Notes under the pieces: generated by a model
Databases searched by the model: none
Told to the model about the DNA's origin: nothing
The model's input: only the letters and a program-made list of their open reading frames with translations
Program-made: the position numbers and the translations under genes
Part shown: positions 18,610 to 27,964 of the stretch, piece by piece
Position numbering within the stretch: position 1 is the first letter of the stretch
Layout of the letters: the number at the start of each line of letters is the position of its first letter
Assembly (NCBI RefSeq): GCF_014698935.1
Contig: NZ_JACVMN010000002.1
Span: forward strand, 806,001 to 870,000
Length of the DNA stretch: 64,000 bases
Source: Flagellimonas sp. S3867
GTDB lineage: Bacteria; Bacteroidota; Bacteroidia; Flavobacteriales; Flavobacteriaceae
Direction of reading: 5' to 3'

Positions 18610-18714
18610 TGCCACAAATATTGCAAAAAAACCAGCAGAACAAAATAGCGCTTATCACTTTTTATTAACATTTGAAATTCTGTATTTTGTGAACAACTAC
18701 AATCCCAAATCGAA

Positions 18715-19821
18715 ATGACTGAACCTGAAATTATTGCGGCCCTGCGGCTGCAGGCAATTCCAAATATTGGAGATATCACCGCTAAGAAATTAATTGCACA
18801 TTGCGGAAGTGCAAATGCAATTTTTGAAGATAAAGTGCAACACCTTACAAAAATTGATGGTATTGGCAGAATAACCTTAAAGGGATTGCACGATGCGATT
18901 CATTTAAAAGAAGCCGAAGCCGAATATGAGTATATACGAAACAAAAATGTTGCATTTTCCTATTTTGGAGATGAGGACTATCCTAGTAAACTTAAGCATT
19001 GTATTGACGGACCAATACTCCTTTTTTGCAAAGGAAATTTAGATTTGAGCAACAGAAAGATTATTAGTGTAGTTGGTACTCGAAACATTACGAGTTATGG
19101 ACATGCATTTTGTGAAGCCTTTATTGAGCAAATCGCCCCATTAAACCCCATTATTGTAAGTGGATTTGCTTATGGCGTGGATATCACAATTCAGAAAATG
19201 GCTCTGGAAGCTGGTCTGCAAACCATTGGTTGCTTAGCTCATGGACTAAATCAAATTTATCCCAAATCACATAAAAAGTATATGTCAAAAGTGGAGGAAA
19301 ACGGTGGCTTTATTACCGAATTCTGGAGTACAAGCAACCCTGACCGCGAGAATTTTTTAAAACGAAACCGAATCATTGCAGGATTAAGTGAAGCCACTAT
19401 CGTGGTAGAATCAGCAGAAAAGGGAGGTAGTTTGGTTACCGCCGATTTAGCCAATGGATATGACAGGGAAGTCTTTGCCCTTCCTGGCAGATCAACCGAT
19501 AAATTTAGCAAGGGTTGCAATGATTTGATCAAACGCCAAAAAGCACATATGTTGACTTCTGCAGCCGAACTAGTGTATTTATTGGGATGGGATTTGGAAG
19601 AAAAGAAGGAGGAATCCAGCATTCAGAAAAGACTTTTTGTAGAACTGAATCAAATAGAACAGTATATCTATTCCTATTTGCAGATGAACGGGAAACAATT
19701 GTTGGACACGGTTGCTCTGGAGTGTAAATTGCCCATCCATAAAACATCATCAACACTTTTTAGCATGGAAATGAAAGGGGTAATACGGCCTTTGCCCGGT
19801 AAATTGTTTGAGGCAATTTAG
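18715..19821 (+). CDS. dprA: DNA-processing protein DprA
   Basis: This 368-residue protein has an N-terminal helix-hairpin-helix region (about residues 15-60) and a central Rossmann-like DprA/Smf fold (about 100-290). It carries VSGFAYGVD, LAHGLNQIYP and the ssDNA/RecA-binding region around FLKRNRIIAGLS and AEKGGSLVTADLA. A C-terminal winged-helix domain (about 305-365) follows. DprA loads RecA on incoming single-stranded DNA during natural transformation. The last 4 bp overlap the convergent trpS gene. Confidence 0.94.
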   Translation: MTEPEIIAALRLQAIPNIGDITAKKLIAHCGSANAIFEDKVQHLTKIDGIGRITLKGLHDAIHLKEAEAEYEYIRNKNVAFSYFGDEDYPSKLKHCIDGPILLFCKGNLDLSNRKIISVVGTRNITSYGHAFCEAFIEQIAPLNPIIVSGFAYGVDITIQKMALEAGLQTIGCLAHGLNQIYPKSHKKYMSKVEENGGFITEFWSTSNPDRENFLKRNRIIAGLSEATIVVESAEKGGSLVTADLANGYDREVFALPGRSTDKFSKGCNDLIKRQKAHMLTSAAELVYLLGWDLEEKKEESSIQKRLFVELNQIEQYIYSYLQMNGKQLLDTVALECKLPIHKTSSTLFSMEMKGVIRPLPGKLFEAI

Positions 19822-20786
19822 TAACCAAGTTTTTCCCTCACCCTTTCCAAAACCCCATCAGCCACCTTTTTGGCTTTATCCGCTCCAATGGACAAAGCTT
19901 CATCAACCTCGTCCAAATGGTTCATGTAGTAGTCAAATTTTTCACGGGGTTCGGCAAATTTTTCCAAGATTACTTCGTAAAGGGCTTGTTTCGCATGTCC
20001 GTAACCATAACCTCCGGCCAGGTAGTTGGCACTCATTTCCTCAATCTGTTCGGTGGAGGCCAAAATCTTGTATAAGGCAAAGACATTGTCTGCAGAGGGG
20101 TCCTTGGGGTCTTCCATTGGCGTGCTGTCGGTCACAATACCCATAAGTTGTTTGCGCAATTTCTTATCAGGTTGAAAGATGTTGATGGTATTCCCTTTGC
20201 TCTTGCTCATTTTTTGCCCGTCTGTTCCCGGAATGTACATGGTCTCCTCTTGGACTTTGGCTTCGGGCAACACAAATGTTTCTCCCAATTGGTTGTGGAA
20301 CCTTGACGCTACATCCCTTGTCATTTCCAAATGCTGTAGCTGATCTTTTCCTACGGGAACAATATTGGCATCATACAATAAAATATCCGCAGCCATAAGC
20401 ATTGGATACGAAAATAAACCAGAGTTGACATCCTCTAACCGATTTGCTTTATCCTTGAAGGAATGTGCAAGTGTAAGACGCTGATATGGATAAAAACAAC
20501 TGAGGTACCATGCTAATTCTGTTACTTGGGGAACATCACTTTGGCGATAGAAAACGGTTTTTTCAATATCCAGTCCAAAAGCGAGCCATGTAGCAGCGGT
20601 GGCATAGGTGTTGCTTCTTAGTTCCTCCCCATTTTTTATTTGGGTAAGGGAATGCATATCCGCAATAAAAAGAAAGGATTCATTTTTGGGGTCTTGGGCC
20701 ATTTGTATGGCCGGGATAATTGCCCCCAAAATGTTTCCCAAGTGTGGAGTGCCTGTACTTTGAATTCCGGTTAAAATTCGGGCCAT
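19818..20786 (-). CDS. trpS: Tryptophan--tRNA ligase
   Basis: This 322-residue class I synthetase charges tRNA-Trp. The HIGH-type motif is TPHLGN at about residue 12 and the KMSKS motif is exact near residue 194. The start at 20786 (MARILTGIQSTG) matches the conserved N-terminus, and an in-frame extension to 20819 is not needed. It converges on dprA with a 4 bp overlap, and upstream on the same strand lies the GlsB-type gene. Confidence 0.96.
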   Translation of the reverse strand: MARILTGIQSTGTPHLGNILGAIIPAIQMAQDPKNESFLFIADMHSLTQIKNGEELRSNTYATAATWLAFGLDIEKTVFYRQSDVPQVTELAWYLSCFYPYQRLTLAHSFKDKANRLEDVNSGLFSYPMLMAADILLYDANIVPVGKDQLQHLEMTRDVASRFHNQLGETFVLPEAKVQEETMYIPGTDGQKMSKSKGNTINIFQPDKKLRKQLMGIVTDSTPMEDPKDPSADNVFALYKILASTEQIEEMSANYLAGGYGYGHAKQALYEVILEKFAEPREKFDYYMNHLDEVDEALSIGADKAKKVADGVLERVREKLGY

Positions 20787-20865
20787 ACCTAATTTTTGCC
20801 CGTAAAAGTAAGCATCCAAATGGGATAAAAAAAGTTGTGCTTCCTAGTGTCTAAAGAAGTTTGCG

Positions 20866-21108
20866 TTATTTTTTAAAAAGGCCAGCAATAAAGAGGACAA
20901 CTACTGCTCCGATAACTCCGGTAATTAGGTCGCCAACAATTCCAGAACCGATGTGAACACCCAAAACACCAAAGAGCCAGTTACCCACAACACCTCCAAC
21001 AATACCCAGAATGATATTGATAAGTGCTCCAAAGCCGCCACCTTTCATGATTTTTCCAGCTAGCCAGCCGGCCGCTGCCCCAATCAACAAAGCGTATAGT
21101 AATCCCAT
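20866..21108 (-). CDS. GlsB/YeaQ/YmgE family small membrane protein
   Basis: This 80-residue glycine-rich protein has three membrane helices: LLYALLIGAAAGWLAGKI, ALINIILGIVGGVVGNWLFG and IVGDLITGVIGAVVVLFIAG. These are hallmarks of the transglycosylase-associated/GlsB stress-response family, and the length is standard. Its molecular function is unknown. It is 58 bp from the divergent acyltransferase gene and upstream of trpS on the same strand. Confidence 0.85.
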   Translation of the reverse strand: MGLLYALLIGAAAGWLAGKIMKGGGFGALINIILGIVGGVVGNWLFGVLGVHIGSGIVGDLITGVIGAVVVLFIAGLFKK

Positions 21109-21165
21109 TTTTTAAGATTTTATGGTTATTCCAATAAAGATATTCAAAAATTCTACTTTTGGCGA

Positions 21166-21909
21166 ATGCTTTCCATTTTCAAGAACATAGGTCATGCGGC
21201 ATACAGAATTTGGTTCTATATATTGGTAGCACTTCCTATTTTTGTTTTCTTTCCATTTTTATTGTTGACAACTCTCTCTGAAAAAACCTATAAGCAGTTC
21301 TTTTGGTTAGCTCGGAATCTTTGGGCCAAATCTATTCTTTATGGTATGGGGTGTTTTCCGAAAATTGTTAGGGAACAAACTATGGAAAAGGGAAAAAGCT
21401 ATATGCTGGTGGCCAACCACACCAGCATGTTGGATATTATGTTTATGCTTGTGGTAAGCAAAAACCCATTTGTTTTTGTGGGAAAGAAGGAATTGGTGAA
21501 GATTCCGGTTTTTGGATTTTTCTATAAGCGGGTATGCATTTTGGTTGACCGGGATAATATCAAAAGTCGCACTGGGGTTTACCGTAGAGCCCAGCGAAGA
21601 TTGGATCAAGGGCTGAGCGTATGTATTTTTCCCGAAGGAGGTGTTCCAGAAGAGCATATTGTTTTGGACGCTTTCAAGGATGGTGCTTTTAAAATGGCAA
21701 TAGCACATAAAATTCCTGTGGTACCCATCACATTTTACGATAACAAAAAGCGTTTTTCATTTACTTTTTTAAGTGGTGGTCCGGGCAGAATCCGGGCAAT
21801 GGTGCATCCTTTTTTTGAAACGGGTATTTTGGGTGAGGAAGATAAATCTACATTGAGAGAAGAGGTTCGAGAAATTATCCTGAGCGAGCTACAACAGGGA
21901 AAAGTTTAA
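21166..21909 (+). CDS. 1-acyl-sn-glycerol-3-phosphate acyltransferase (PlsC family)
   Basis: This 247-residue inner-membrane enzyme transfers an acyl group to lysophosphatidic acid in phospholipid synthesis. The HX4D motif is NHTSMLDI (about residues 84-91) and the second motif FPEGGVPE is near residue 150. One or two membrane helices occur at about residues 9-42. The gene overlaps the convergent histidine kinase by 4 bp. Paralogues acting on other lipids, such as ornithine lipids, cannot be excluded. Confidence 0.9.
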   Translation: MLSIFKNIGHAAYRIWFYILVALPIFVFFPFLLLTTLSEKTYKQFFWLARNLWAKSILYGMGCFPKIVREQTMEKGKSYMLVANHTSMLDIMFMLVVSKNPFVFVGKKELVKIPVFGFFYKRVCILVDRDNIKSRTGVYRRAQRRLDQGLSVCIFPEGGVPEEHIVLDAFKDGAFKMAIAHKIPVVPITFYDNKKRFSFTFLSGGPGRIRAMVHPFFETGILGEEDKSTLREEVREIILSELQQGKV

Positions 21910-23768
21910 ATTGGAATTCGGATTATGACCTTTGTTCCCAACGGATTGTTTTCTTCATCTACTTTGTCAATGATTTGCAGGTTTTCGGGATTTTCACCAA
22001 TGGATTCCAATCGCTGCTTGGTTACCTCAAGCCCTCTAGATTTCTTTTCTTTCTGATAAATATGCAATCTTAATTTGGCCATTTGTCTGCCCACGCCATT
22101 GTCTTCAACTTCGCAAACCATAAAATCACTTTCTTTTTTAAGGCGGATCAAAAGTTCTTTGTTATCACCTTTTTTGGGTAATAGCCCATGGATAATGGCA
22201 TTCTCAACAAAGGGCTGTAAAATCATAAACGGCATTTCAATTTCTTCAGGAATCAGGGCTTCATCAATCTGTATTTTGTAGGTAAAAGCATTATCAAAGC
22301 GTAAAGATTCCAATTCCAAATAGTCAGTGAGCAACTTTATTTCATCATCGAGTTTGGCATTGGTTTCAAAAGAACTCTCCAAAATGTTGCGGGTTAACCG
22401 TCCAAATTTGGAAAGGTATTTTAGGGCGGAGACTTTATTGTTTTTTGTAATTAAATGCTGAATGGAATTTAAGGAGTTAAAAATAAAATGAGGGTTAATC
22501 TGTGCTCGCAAAGCCTTGGTCTTGTTTATGAAGGCTTCCTCTTGGAACTTTAATCTTTCTGTGTTCTCCATAAAGATTTTATAGGTAAGTCCCAGCGCAA
22601 AAATGGTAATCTCCAATATGGAACCAATAATTATATAAAGCTTATTGTAATTCAACGGGTCTGAATCAGTGTCCAAATAAAAGAAACATCCAACCCCCAC
22701 CATAAATGTCACAGAACCTAAAATAAAAAAGGTGGTCAGAAGGTTTTTATTGAAAAGAAATATGTAGCCAACAGATAAAAATGCTGTGGTTGAATCCAAA
22801 ATAGGAACTATCTCGAGAATATAAATGCGACCAACAAAAAATTCAAAATAATAGAAAAAGGCATCTGCAACTAATATTAGGAGATGAATGGAAATTGAAA
22901 CTTGAAGAACTTTGAAAGCAAAAGGATATTCCTTTCTTAGGTTCAAATAAAAAATCATGAAGAGCATATAGCCTAAGGCAATGACTATAACCAAATTTTC
23001 GAGCATCCAGTTTTTAAGAAGTTCATTATCAGTAAACAGGTCATGATAGAGCAAAAGTTCTTCCTTGAATATGAAAACAAGCAGCCAAAAAACATAAAAT
23101 GAATTAAGAAAAAACTCCATTCGTCTTAGATAAATGAAGAATAGGAACACAAGCAAGGACATAATACCACTCACCCCTGTAAAAATATAGATGGGTAAAA
23201 GCGCTTTAAAATCATCCCAAGAATAAATGTTTTTAATGGATTGTTGTTGGTAACTTATTTCCCAATTTTGAAGTTGCTCAAAGAATGTAACTCGCCGAAC
23301 CTTTAAATAGAGATATCGATCTTGAATAAGAGTTCCAGAATCAAATGAAATCTCAGAAAAGTATTTATTGGCTTTTACTTTTTCACTTTGTGTATGCGGA
23401 TCAAATTTGCCAATTGGCTTTTCCTGAATCGTACCATCATGTTGATAGAGAAGTTTGCCATAGTCAAAAGAGTTGAATTTTAAATGCCAAATGTTGCTTG
23501 TTTGTAGATGCGCCAACTCCTTCTCAAAATCTATTCGAATCCAGTAAAAATCATCCGGATGGGTTTTTTGGGCAAAATGGCTAAGATAATTAAAGGGGTG
23601 TTTCGATTTTATAATATCGTTGATCGTCAGAGCATCATCGGTGGTTTTTAGCACTTTGAACGGAAGAGTCGTTCCTTGCGCCAAGGAATCGTTCTGTGAA
23701 AATCCAAAACAAGATAAAGCGAGGAGCAGAAATACAGAGAGTATTGGGTTTATGGATGGTTTTGGCAT
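21906..23768 (-). CDS. LytS-type sensor histidine kinase with 7TMR-DISM input
   Basis: This 620-residue protein has a signal peptide (about residues 1-24), a periplasmic 7TMR-DISMED2-like beta domain (30-170) and seven membrane helices (about 185-400). A His_kinase domain follows with the phospho-acceptor motif RAQINPHFIFNSLNSIQ (His about 424), then a HATPase_c domain with PFVENAIIHGL and EDNGVGR. Kinases of this class usually pair with a LytTR response regulator, but none is adjacent, so it is an orphan here. The ligand, possibly a carbohydrate, is unknown. Confidence 0.87.
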   Translation of the reverse strand: MPKPSINPILSVFLLLALSCFGFSQNDSLAQGTTLPFKVLKTTDDALTINDIIKSKHPFNYLSHFAQKTHPDDFYWIRIDFEKELAHLQTSNIWHLKFNSFDYGKLLYQHDGTIQEKPIGKFDPHTQSEKVKANKYFSEISFDSGTLIQDRYLYLKVRRVTFFEQLQNWEISYQQQSIKNIYSWDDFKALLPIYIFTGVSGIMSLLVFLFFIYLRRMEFFLNSFYVFWLLVFIFKEELLLYHDLFTDNELLKNWMLENLVIVIALGYMLFMIFYLNLRKEYPFAFKVLQVSISIHLLILVADAFFYYFEFFVGRIYILEIVPILDSTTAFLSVGYIFLFNKNLLTTFFILGSVTFMVGVGCFFYLDTDSDPLNYNKLYIIIGSILEITIFALGLTYKIFMENTERLKFQEEAFINKTKALRAQINPHFIFNSLNSIQHLITKNNKVSALKYLSKFGRLTRNILESSFETNAKLDDEIKLLTDYLELESLRFDNAFTYKIQIDEALIPEEIEMPFMILQPFVENAIIHGLLPKKGDNKELLIRLKKESDFMVCEVEDNGVGRQMAKLRLHIYQKEKKSRGLEVTKQRLESIGENPENLQIIDKVDEENNPLGTKVIIRIPI

Positions 23769-23892
23769 AGGTTAGAAAAAGCGAACAGCCGTTACAATTA
23801 TGATTCTATTCTGTTTTGTGGGGTTATTTCTTGAAATGGGAAACTTTGAAAGCGAATATAAATTAAGAAAAATCTGAACATAGGATATTTCG

Positions 23893-23925
23893 TACACAAA
23901 AAACACCCCGCCGAAACGAGGTGCT
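23893..23925 (-). terminator. Intrinsic terminator downstream of the beta-barrel hybrid gene
   Basis: On the minus strand GCACCTCG and CGGGGTGT pair, with two G-U pairs, around TTTCGG. TTTTTTGTG follows. It lies about 50 bp after the stop at 23975. Confidence 0.75.
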
Positions 23926-23974
23926 TAATTGATTGCATTAAAGGAGCAATCTTCCTAACCAACTTCTTTATATA

Positions 23975-25585
23975 TTAAAACTTGAAACGCACTCCACTAT
24001 AAACACCGACGGAAAAAGGCCTAAAAGAACCGGCGGTTTCGGAAAACGTATTTAGTTGATATTTTAAAACAGGCTCCAAGTTCAATTGAACTTTAGGAGA
24101 AAATTCATAGTTGAGCCCAACACCGACATTTGTACTAAAATTGACAGAATTTGCATTGTTAGCCTCTCCAACTTCGGTTACCAAATCATCAGATTCTAAA
24201 AGCACGGAATTGTCCACCAAGAAAAGTGAACTGACCCCTCCGATTATGTTTACCCCAAACTTTTTATCGATGAGCGCATAATCAACTTCTAACGGAACTT
24301 CAATATAACCCAGTTGTTGCACCATTTTTCCATCCAAAGAAGGGTTTTCATTGGCTGCCAATTCCAAGAAAGCATCATTGGCTAGAGTTTCTGGAACGTT
24401 GTTTTTGCTTTGTACGATGACAGTCCGGGCGGTTTGGCTATAATCAATGTTATCTATCATATCATTAGCCGAAGCACCTAGAGAGGATGAAAAAACTACA
24501 TCATTGGTGTCATATCCATAATTTACTTTATGCACCCCAGAGCGCACTTTCAACTTTTTGCCAATTTCATAAGCAACGGTAAGTCCGTAGCTTAAATTAA
24601 TATTTCCTGATTTGGAGTTTGCCGCAAAATTTGAGTGTATGGGCGAACCATTACCGGTTGCACTAAAATAAACAGGGGCAACTGAAGGACCAACAGACCA
24701 TTTTTGGGATGTATTTTCGGCAAGGGCCTCTTCTTCACGTTCCTCAATCACCTCAAAAATGGACTTCTTTTCTAAAGTATCATTCGCTTCCTCATTTTGG
24801 GCAATGTTTTCATCCGTATTTTTTTGCTCGTCTATTTTGTTTTCAGCAACAGTGTCGGAACTATTTGGAATTTGAAAAAGATCTTCGTCACGGACAATAC
24901 CTTCTTTATCGTTGTTCTCGGACGGAAGCGCATCATTTGTCTCGGCTTCCACATCCTTCAACGCAGGAGTATCTGCTTCTGCAATGGTCACCGCTTCATC
25001 TTCCGCCTGATTTTCTTTCTGTTTTTCCACATTGGTGGCAGCAACTTCCTGTTCAGCAGTAGTTATGCCATCCAATTCGTTTTTTTGAACCTGGTCATTT
25101 TTTAAGTTCTTTTCCGAATACTGTTGGTCAGGGACAGCAACCAACTGTGGTTGGGAGTCAAGACTTTGGTTTTTAATGAAAGCATCATCAGAACCTTTGT
25201 CAGAATCGGTGTTTTGGTTAGATTCTGAATCGTTTTCATTGGAAGAATCGACAAGTTGTTCGGTACTTGGTGTTGTGAAAGATTTGGATTTTTTGGTTTC
25301 CTCACGGCCATCATCACTATTGGATGAATTATTTTCTTCTTGCGTTTCAGTAATAATAACATCACCGTTTTCATTTGAAGGTTCCAACGGATTTATCACA
25401 TAAAACAGAATGGCCAACAAGGCAGCTATGCCTCCTAATCGCCACCAAATTGGAATGACTCTTTTCTTTTGCTCTTTTTTGTCCAAGGAAGCTTCGATGG
25501 ATTTCCACACCTTTTCGTCAGGACTTTCTCCAAAGTCCTTAAATACTTCTTTGAACAATTGCTCTAAATTCTTTTTCCCCATCAT
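23975..25585 (-). CDS. Inner-membrane anchored protein with C-terminal outer-membrane beta-barrel-like domain
   Basis: This is a 536-residue protein when started at ATG 25585. Residues 1-50 form a cytoplasmic segment with the pattern GESPDEKVWKSIEASLD, often seen beside ECF sigma factors. A single membrane helix (WWRLGGIAALLAILFYVI, about 45-63) follows, then about 230 residues of very acidic Asn/Glu/Asp/Ser-rich disorder. The C-terminal part (about 300-536) shows alternating beta strands (VGPSVAPVYFSAT, SYGLTVAYEIGKKLKVRSG, ending FSVGVYSGVRFKF) like PorT-type beta-barrels. The sigma gene is immediately upstream in the same operon. It may tether the sigma factor, but this is inference. Confidence 0.75.
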   Translation of the reverse strand: MMGKKNLEQLFKEVFKDFGESPDEKVWKSIEASLDKKEQKKRVIPIWWRLGGIAALLAILFYVINPLEPSNENGDVIITETQEENNSSNSDDGREETKKSKSFTTPSTEQLVDSSNENDSESNQNTDSDKGSDDAFIKNQSLDSQPQLVAVPDQQYSEKNLKNDQVQKNELDGITTAEQEVAATNVEKQKENQAEDEAVTIAEADTPALKDVEAETNDALPSENNDKEGIVRDEDLFQIPNSSDTVAENKIDEQKNTDENIAQNEEANDTLEKKSIFEVIEEREEEALAENTSQKWSVGPSVAPVYFSATGNGSPIHSNFAANSKSGNINLSYGLTVAYEIGKKLKVRSGVHKVNYGYDTNDVVFSSSLGASANDMIDNIDYSQTARTVIVQSKNNVPETLANDAFLELAANENPSLDGKMVQQLGYIEVPLEVDYALIDKKFGVNIIGGVSSLFLVDNSVLLESDDLVTEVGEANNANSVNFSTNVGVGLNYEFSPKVQLNLEPVLKYQLNTFSETAGSFRPFSVGVYSGVRFKF

Positions 25586-25592
25586 AGATGAT

Positions 25593-26123
25593 TTAAGCAA
25601 TGTTTATATTTTCTTTTTCTATTTTTTCCCTCAATATCATTTTGGCCCTGGCCAAATTTGACTTTGAAGTCCCCGTGGATGTTCCCAACATCTCACTTAT
25701 TTCTTTATGACTATAACCGTCCAAAACATAAAGGTTGAATGTTAACCTATACTTGTTTGGCAGCTCTTGTATATACCCCAACAATGTGGCTAGGCTAATA
25801 TCTGCCTGCCCAGTATCAACGTCCAATTCTTCTCCAATGTTCTCGGAAACCACATTTAAGTGCTGTTCCTTTCTGTATTTCTGAAGTACGGTGTTCACTG
25901 TGATTCGCTTGATCCAACCCTCAAAGGAACCGTTAAAGTTGAATTGGTCGATTTTGTTAAAAATTGTCATAAAACTGTCATGCAGATTGTCTTCTGCTTC
26001 AGTTTTATTTCGGGAATACTTAAGACACATACCGAAAAGAATACCGGAGTATTTCCGGTATAAATCGGCCTGCGCCTGTCTTTTGCCCTTTTTACAATTA
26101 TGTATTAATTCTTCAAGATCCAA
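25593..26123 (-). CDS. ECF-type RNA polymerase sigma factor
   Basis: This 176-residue sigma-70 family protein has region 2 (about residues 10-90, with FGMCLKYSRNKTEAEDNLHD and GSFEGWIKRITVN) and region 4 (about 115-170, GYSHKEISEMLGTSTGTSKSNL). Regions 1 and 3 are absent, as expected for ECF sigma factors. It sits between a lipoprotein gene (28 bp upstream) and the membrane/beta-barrel gene (about 8 bp downstream). A three-gene operon in which the downstream product controls the sigma factor is likely. Target promoters are unknown. Confidence 0.93.
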   Translation of the reverse strand: MDLEELIHNCKKGKRQAQADLYRKYSGILFGMCLKYSRNKTEAEDNLHDSFMTIFNKIDQFNFNGSFEGWIKRITVNTVLQKYRKEQHLNVVSENIGEELDVDTGQADISLATLLGYIQELPNKYRLTFNLYVLDGYSHKEISEMLGTSTGTSKSNLARAKMILREKIEKENINIA

Positions 26124-26151
26124 ATGTTGGTTAATTTTGGATTGCTGATGT

Positions 26152-26574
26152 CTAGTTCACTGGAACCGTATATTCTATATATGTAGCATTGCCTTCACCA
26201 TCGTTGCCAGCATAAAACCTAAAATGGTACTCTGCATTAAAAATTACGTTGAATTTAAGAATAGCGGTTACCTCTTCGATAGCCTGCGTGCAGGCTGTAT
26301 TTCCATCAAGTATCTCAGTCCCGATTACCACCACATCTCTGTCCGTATCCCCTGTTTTGGTAACATCGAACCCTTCAAAAAATGTGCATCCATTGGGTCG
26401 TTGATAGGTCACCTCAATGTCATAAGTCTCATTTAGCTCAAAGAATGCTGGCATTTGTGCTTCCACAACTCTAAGAGTTGTAAAATTGAAATTCTGTCCA
26501 TCATCCAAGTCACAGGAAGATATGGATAAAGCCATCCCAAAGAGCACAAACAGTGCAATTACCTTTTTCATCAT
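26152..26574 (-). CDS. Hypothetical lipoprotein in the sigma-factor operon
   Basis: This 140-residue protein starts with a lipoprotein signal (IALFVLFGMALSISSC, Cys about 21) and continues as a compact beta-rich domain. Three further cysteines (PNGCTFFEG, GNTACTQ and the lipidated one) may matter for structure. I do not recognise a named family. It reads toward the sigma gene with a 28 bp gap, so it may be the first gene of that operon and an envelope-exposed component. Confidence 0.75.
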   Translation of the reverse strand: MMKKVIALFVLFGMALSISSCDLDDGQNFNFTTLRVVEAQMPAFFELNETYDIEVTYQRPNGCTFFEGFDVTKTGDTDRDVVVIGTEILDGNTACTQAIEEVTAILKFNVIFNAEYHFRFYAGNDGEGNATYIEYTVPVN

Positions 26575-26669
26575 TAAAAAAATTCTTTACACCCTAGATG
26601 TATGGTAAGGATAAGGGTTGCGTGGTATTGCCCGTAAGTTAAAGAGTAAAATGTTAGGTAAAACCCAGA

Positions 26670-27677
26670 TTAGGCATTAACCGCGGCAATGGCTTCCTTG
26701 ATTTTGGATTCCAATTCTTCAGAAAGTTCTGGATTGTCTGCCAATAACGCTTTAACCGCATCCCTTCCTTGGCCTAGTTTAGTATCTCCGTAGCTGAACC
26801 AAGAACCGCTTTTCTTTACAATCTCATATGCTACGCCTAAATCTAAAACCTCACCAACTTTGGAAATACCTTCGCCATACATAATGTCGAATTCAGCAGT
26901 TTTGAAAGGCGGAGCTACTTTGTTTTTTACAACTTTCACTCTGGTTTTGTTTCCCAGAACCGTTCCATCGGTGTTTTTTATTTGGGTAGATCGTCTAATA
27001 TCCAAACGCACCGAAGCATAAAATTTAAGGGCATTACCTCCAGTTGTTGTTTCGGGATTACCAAACATAACTCCGATCTTCTCCCTCAACTGGTTAATAA
27101 ATACAACCGTACAGTTGGTTTTACTAATGGAGGCAGTCAATTTTCGCAATGCTTGGGACATTAGTCTAGCATGAAGGCCCATTTTGGAATCCCCCATTTC
27201 ACCTTCGATTTCACTTTTTGGAGTAAGAGCTGCAACCGAATCTATAATTACAATATCAATGGCGCCTGAGCGGATAAGATTATCGGCTATTTCCAATGCC
27301 TGTTCACCATGATCGGGCTGGGAAATGATAAGATTGTCAATATCTACACCCAATTTTTCCGCATAAAATCGATCAAAGGCATGTTCTGCATCAATAAAAG
27401 CAGCAATGCCTCCATTTTTTTGAGCCTCTGCAATTGCATGTAAGGTCAAGGTTGTTTTACCCGATGATTCAGGACCATAGATTTCGATAACCCTGCCACG
27501 CGGATAACCACTAACACCCAAAGCAATGTCCAGCCCCAATGACCCCGAAGGGATGACCTCTACATCTTCTACCACACTATCCCCTAATTTCATGACAGCA
27601 CCTTTTCCATAGGTTTTGTCCAGTTTATCCAGGGTTAATTTTAAGGCTTTTAGTTTTGCTTCGTTTTCGTTGTTCAT
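26670..27677 (-). CDS. recA: Recombinase RecA
   Basis: This 335-residue ATP-dependent DNA strand-exchange protein drives homologous recombination and the SOS response. Walker A is GPESSGKT (residues 68-75), Walker B is [11 protein letters not shown], and loop L1/L2 regions are intact ([34 protein letters not shown]). The start at ATG 27677 gives the conserved beginning [16 protein letters not shown]. An in-frame extension to 27734 is not supported. No recX or regulatory lexA is adjacent. Confidence 0.98.
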   Translation of the reverse strand: MNNENEAKLKALKLTLDKLDKTYGKGAVMKLGDSVVEDVEVIPSGSLGLDIALGVSGYPRGRVIEIYGPESSGKTTLTLHAIAEAQKNGGIAAFIDAEHAFDRFYAEKLGVDIDNLIISQPDHGEQALEIADNLIRSGAIDIVIIDSVAALTPKSEIEGEMGDSKMGLHARLMSQALRKLTASISKTNCTVVFINQLREKIGVMFGNPETTTGGNALKFYASVRLDIRRSTQIKNTDGTVLGNKTRVKVVKNKVAPPFKTAEFDIMYGEGISKVGEVLDLGVAYEIVKKSGSWFSYGDTKLGQGRDAVKALLADNPELSEELESKIKEAIAAVNA

Positions 27678-27860
27678 GGTTCTCATAATTAGGAAGGCTA
27701 AATTACCATTTCTTTCTACATACGACAAAAGCAACGCAACCTTTTTAAAAGAACGTATCTAACAAGCAACTGATTCAAAAAACGACATATCGAATCGAGT
27801 TTTCGATTCAACACCACACAGCAAAGGGAAATTTGCGCTATGAAAAGAAATATGGTGGTT

Positions 27861-27899
27861 GAAAGGGCTTCTTGTAATAAGAGGCCCTTTCTTTTTTGC
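27861..27899 (+). terminator. Intrinsic terminator without an obvious upstream plus-strand gene
   Basis: The arms GAAAGGGCTTCTT and AAGAGGCCCTTTC pair around a short GTAAT loop and are followed by TTTTTT on the plus strand only. The upstream gene, recA, is on the minus strand and starts 184 bp away. A predicted promoter for the next gene lies downstream of it at 27912. It may end an unseen small RNA or block antisense transcription. Confidence 0.7.
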
Positions 27900-27911
27900 A
27901 TTAAAGAATAG

Positions 27912-27919
27912 TACCTTTG
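27912..27919 (+). promoter_or_regulatory. -7 element TACCTTTG for trhO
   Basis: This exact match to TAnnTTTG lies 46 bp before the ATG at 27965. It supports that start over an in-frame upstream ATG at 27917, which would overlap the promoter. Confidence 0.6.
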
Positions 27920-27964
27920 TCTTTATTTTATTTCAGACTTTTTAACTTAAATTATTGGTATAGC

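Noticed and set aside
24709..25105. Plus-strand open frames opposite the acidic linker of the beta-barrel hybrid
   Set aside because: The low-complexity acidic codons of the linker give long open antisense frames. There is no conserved motif.
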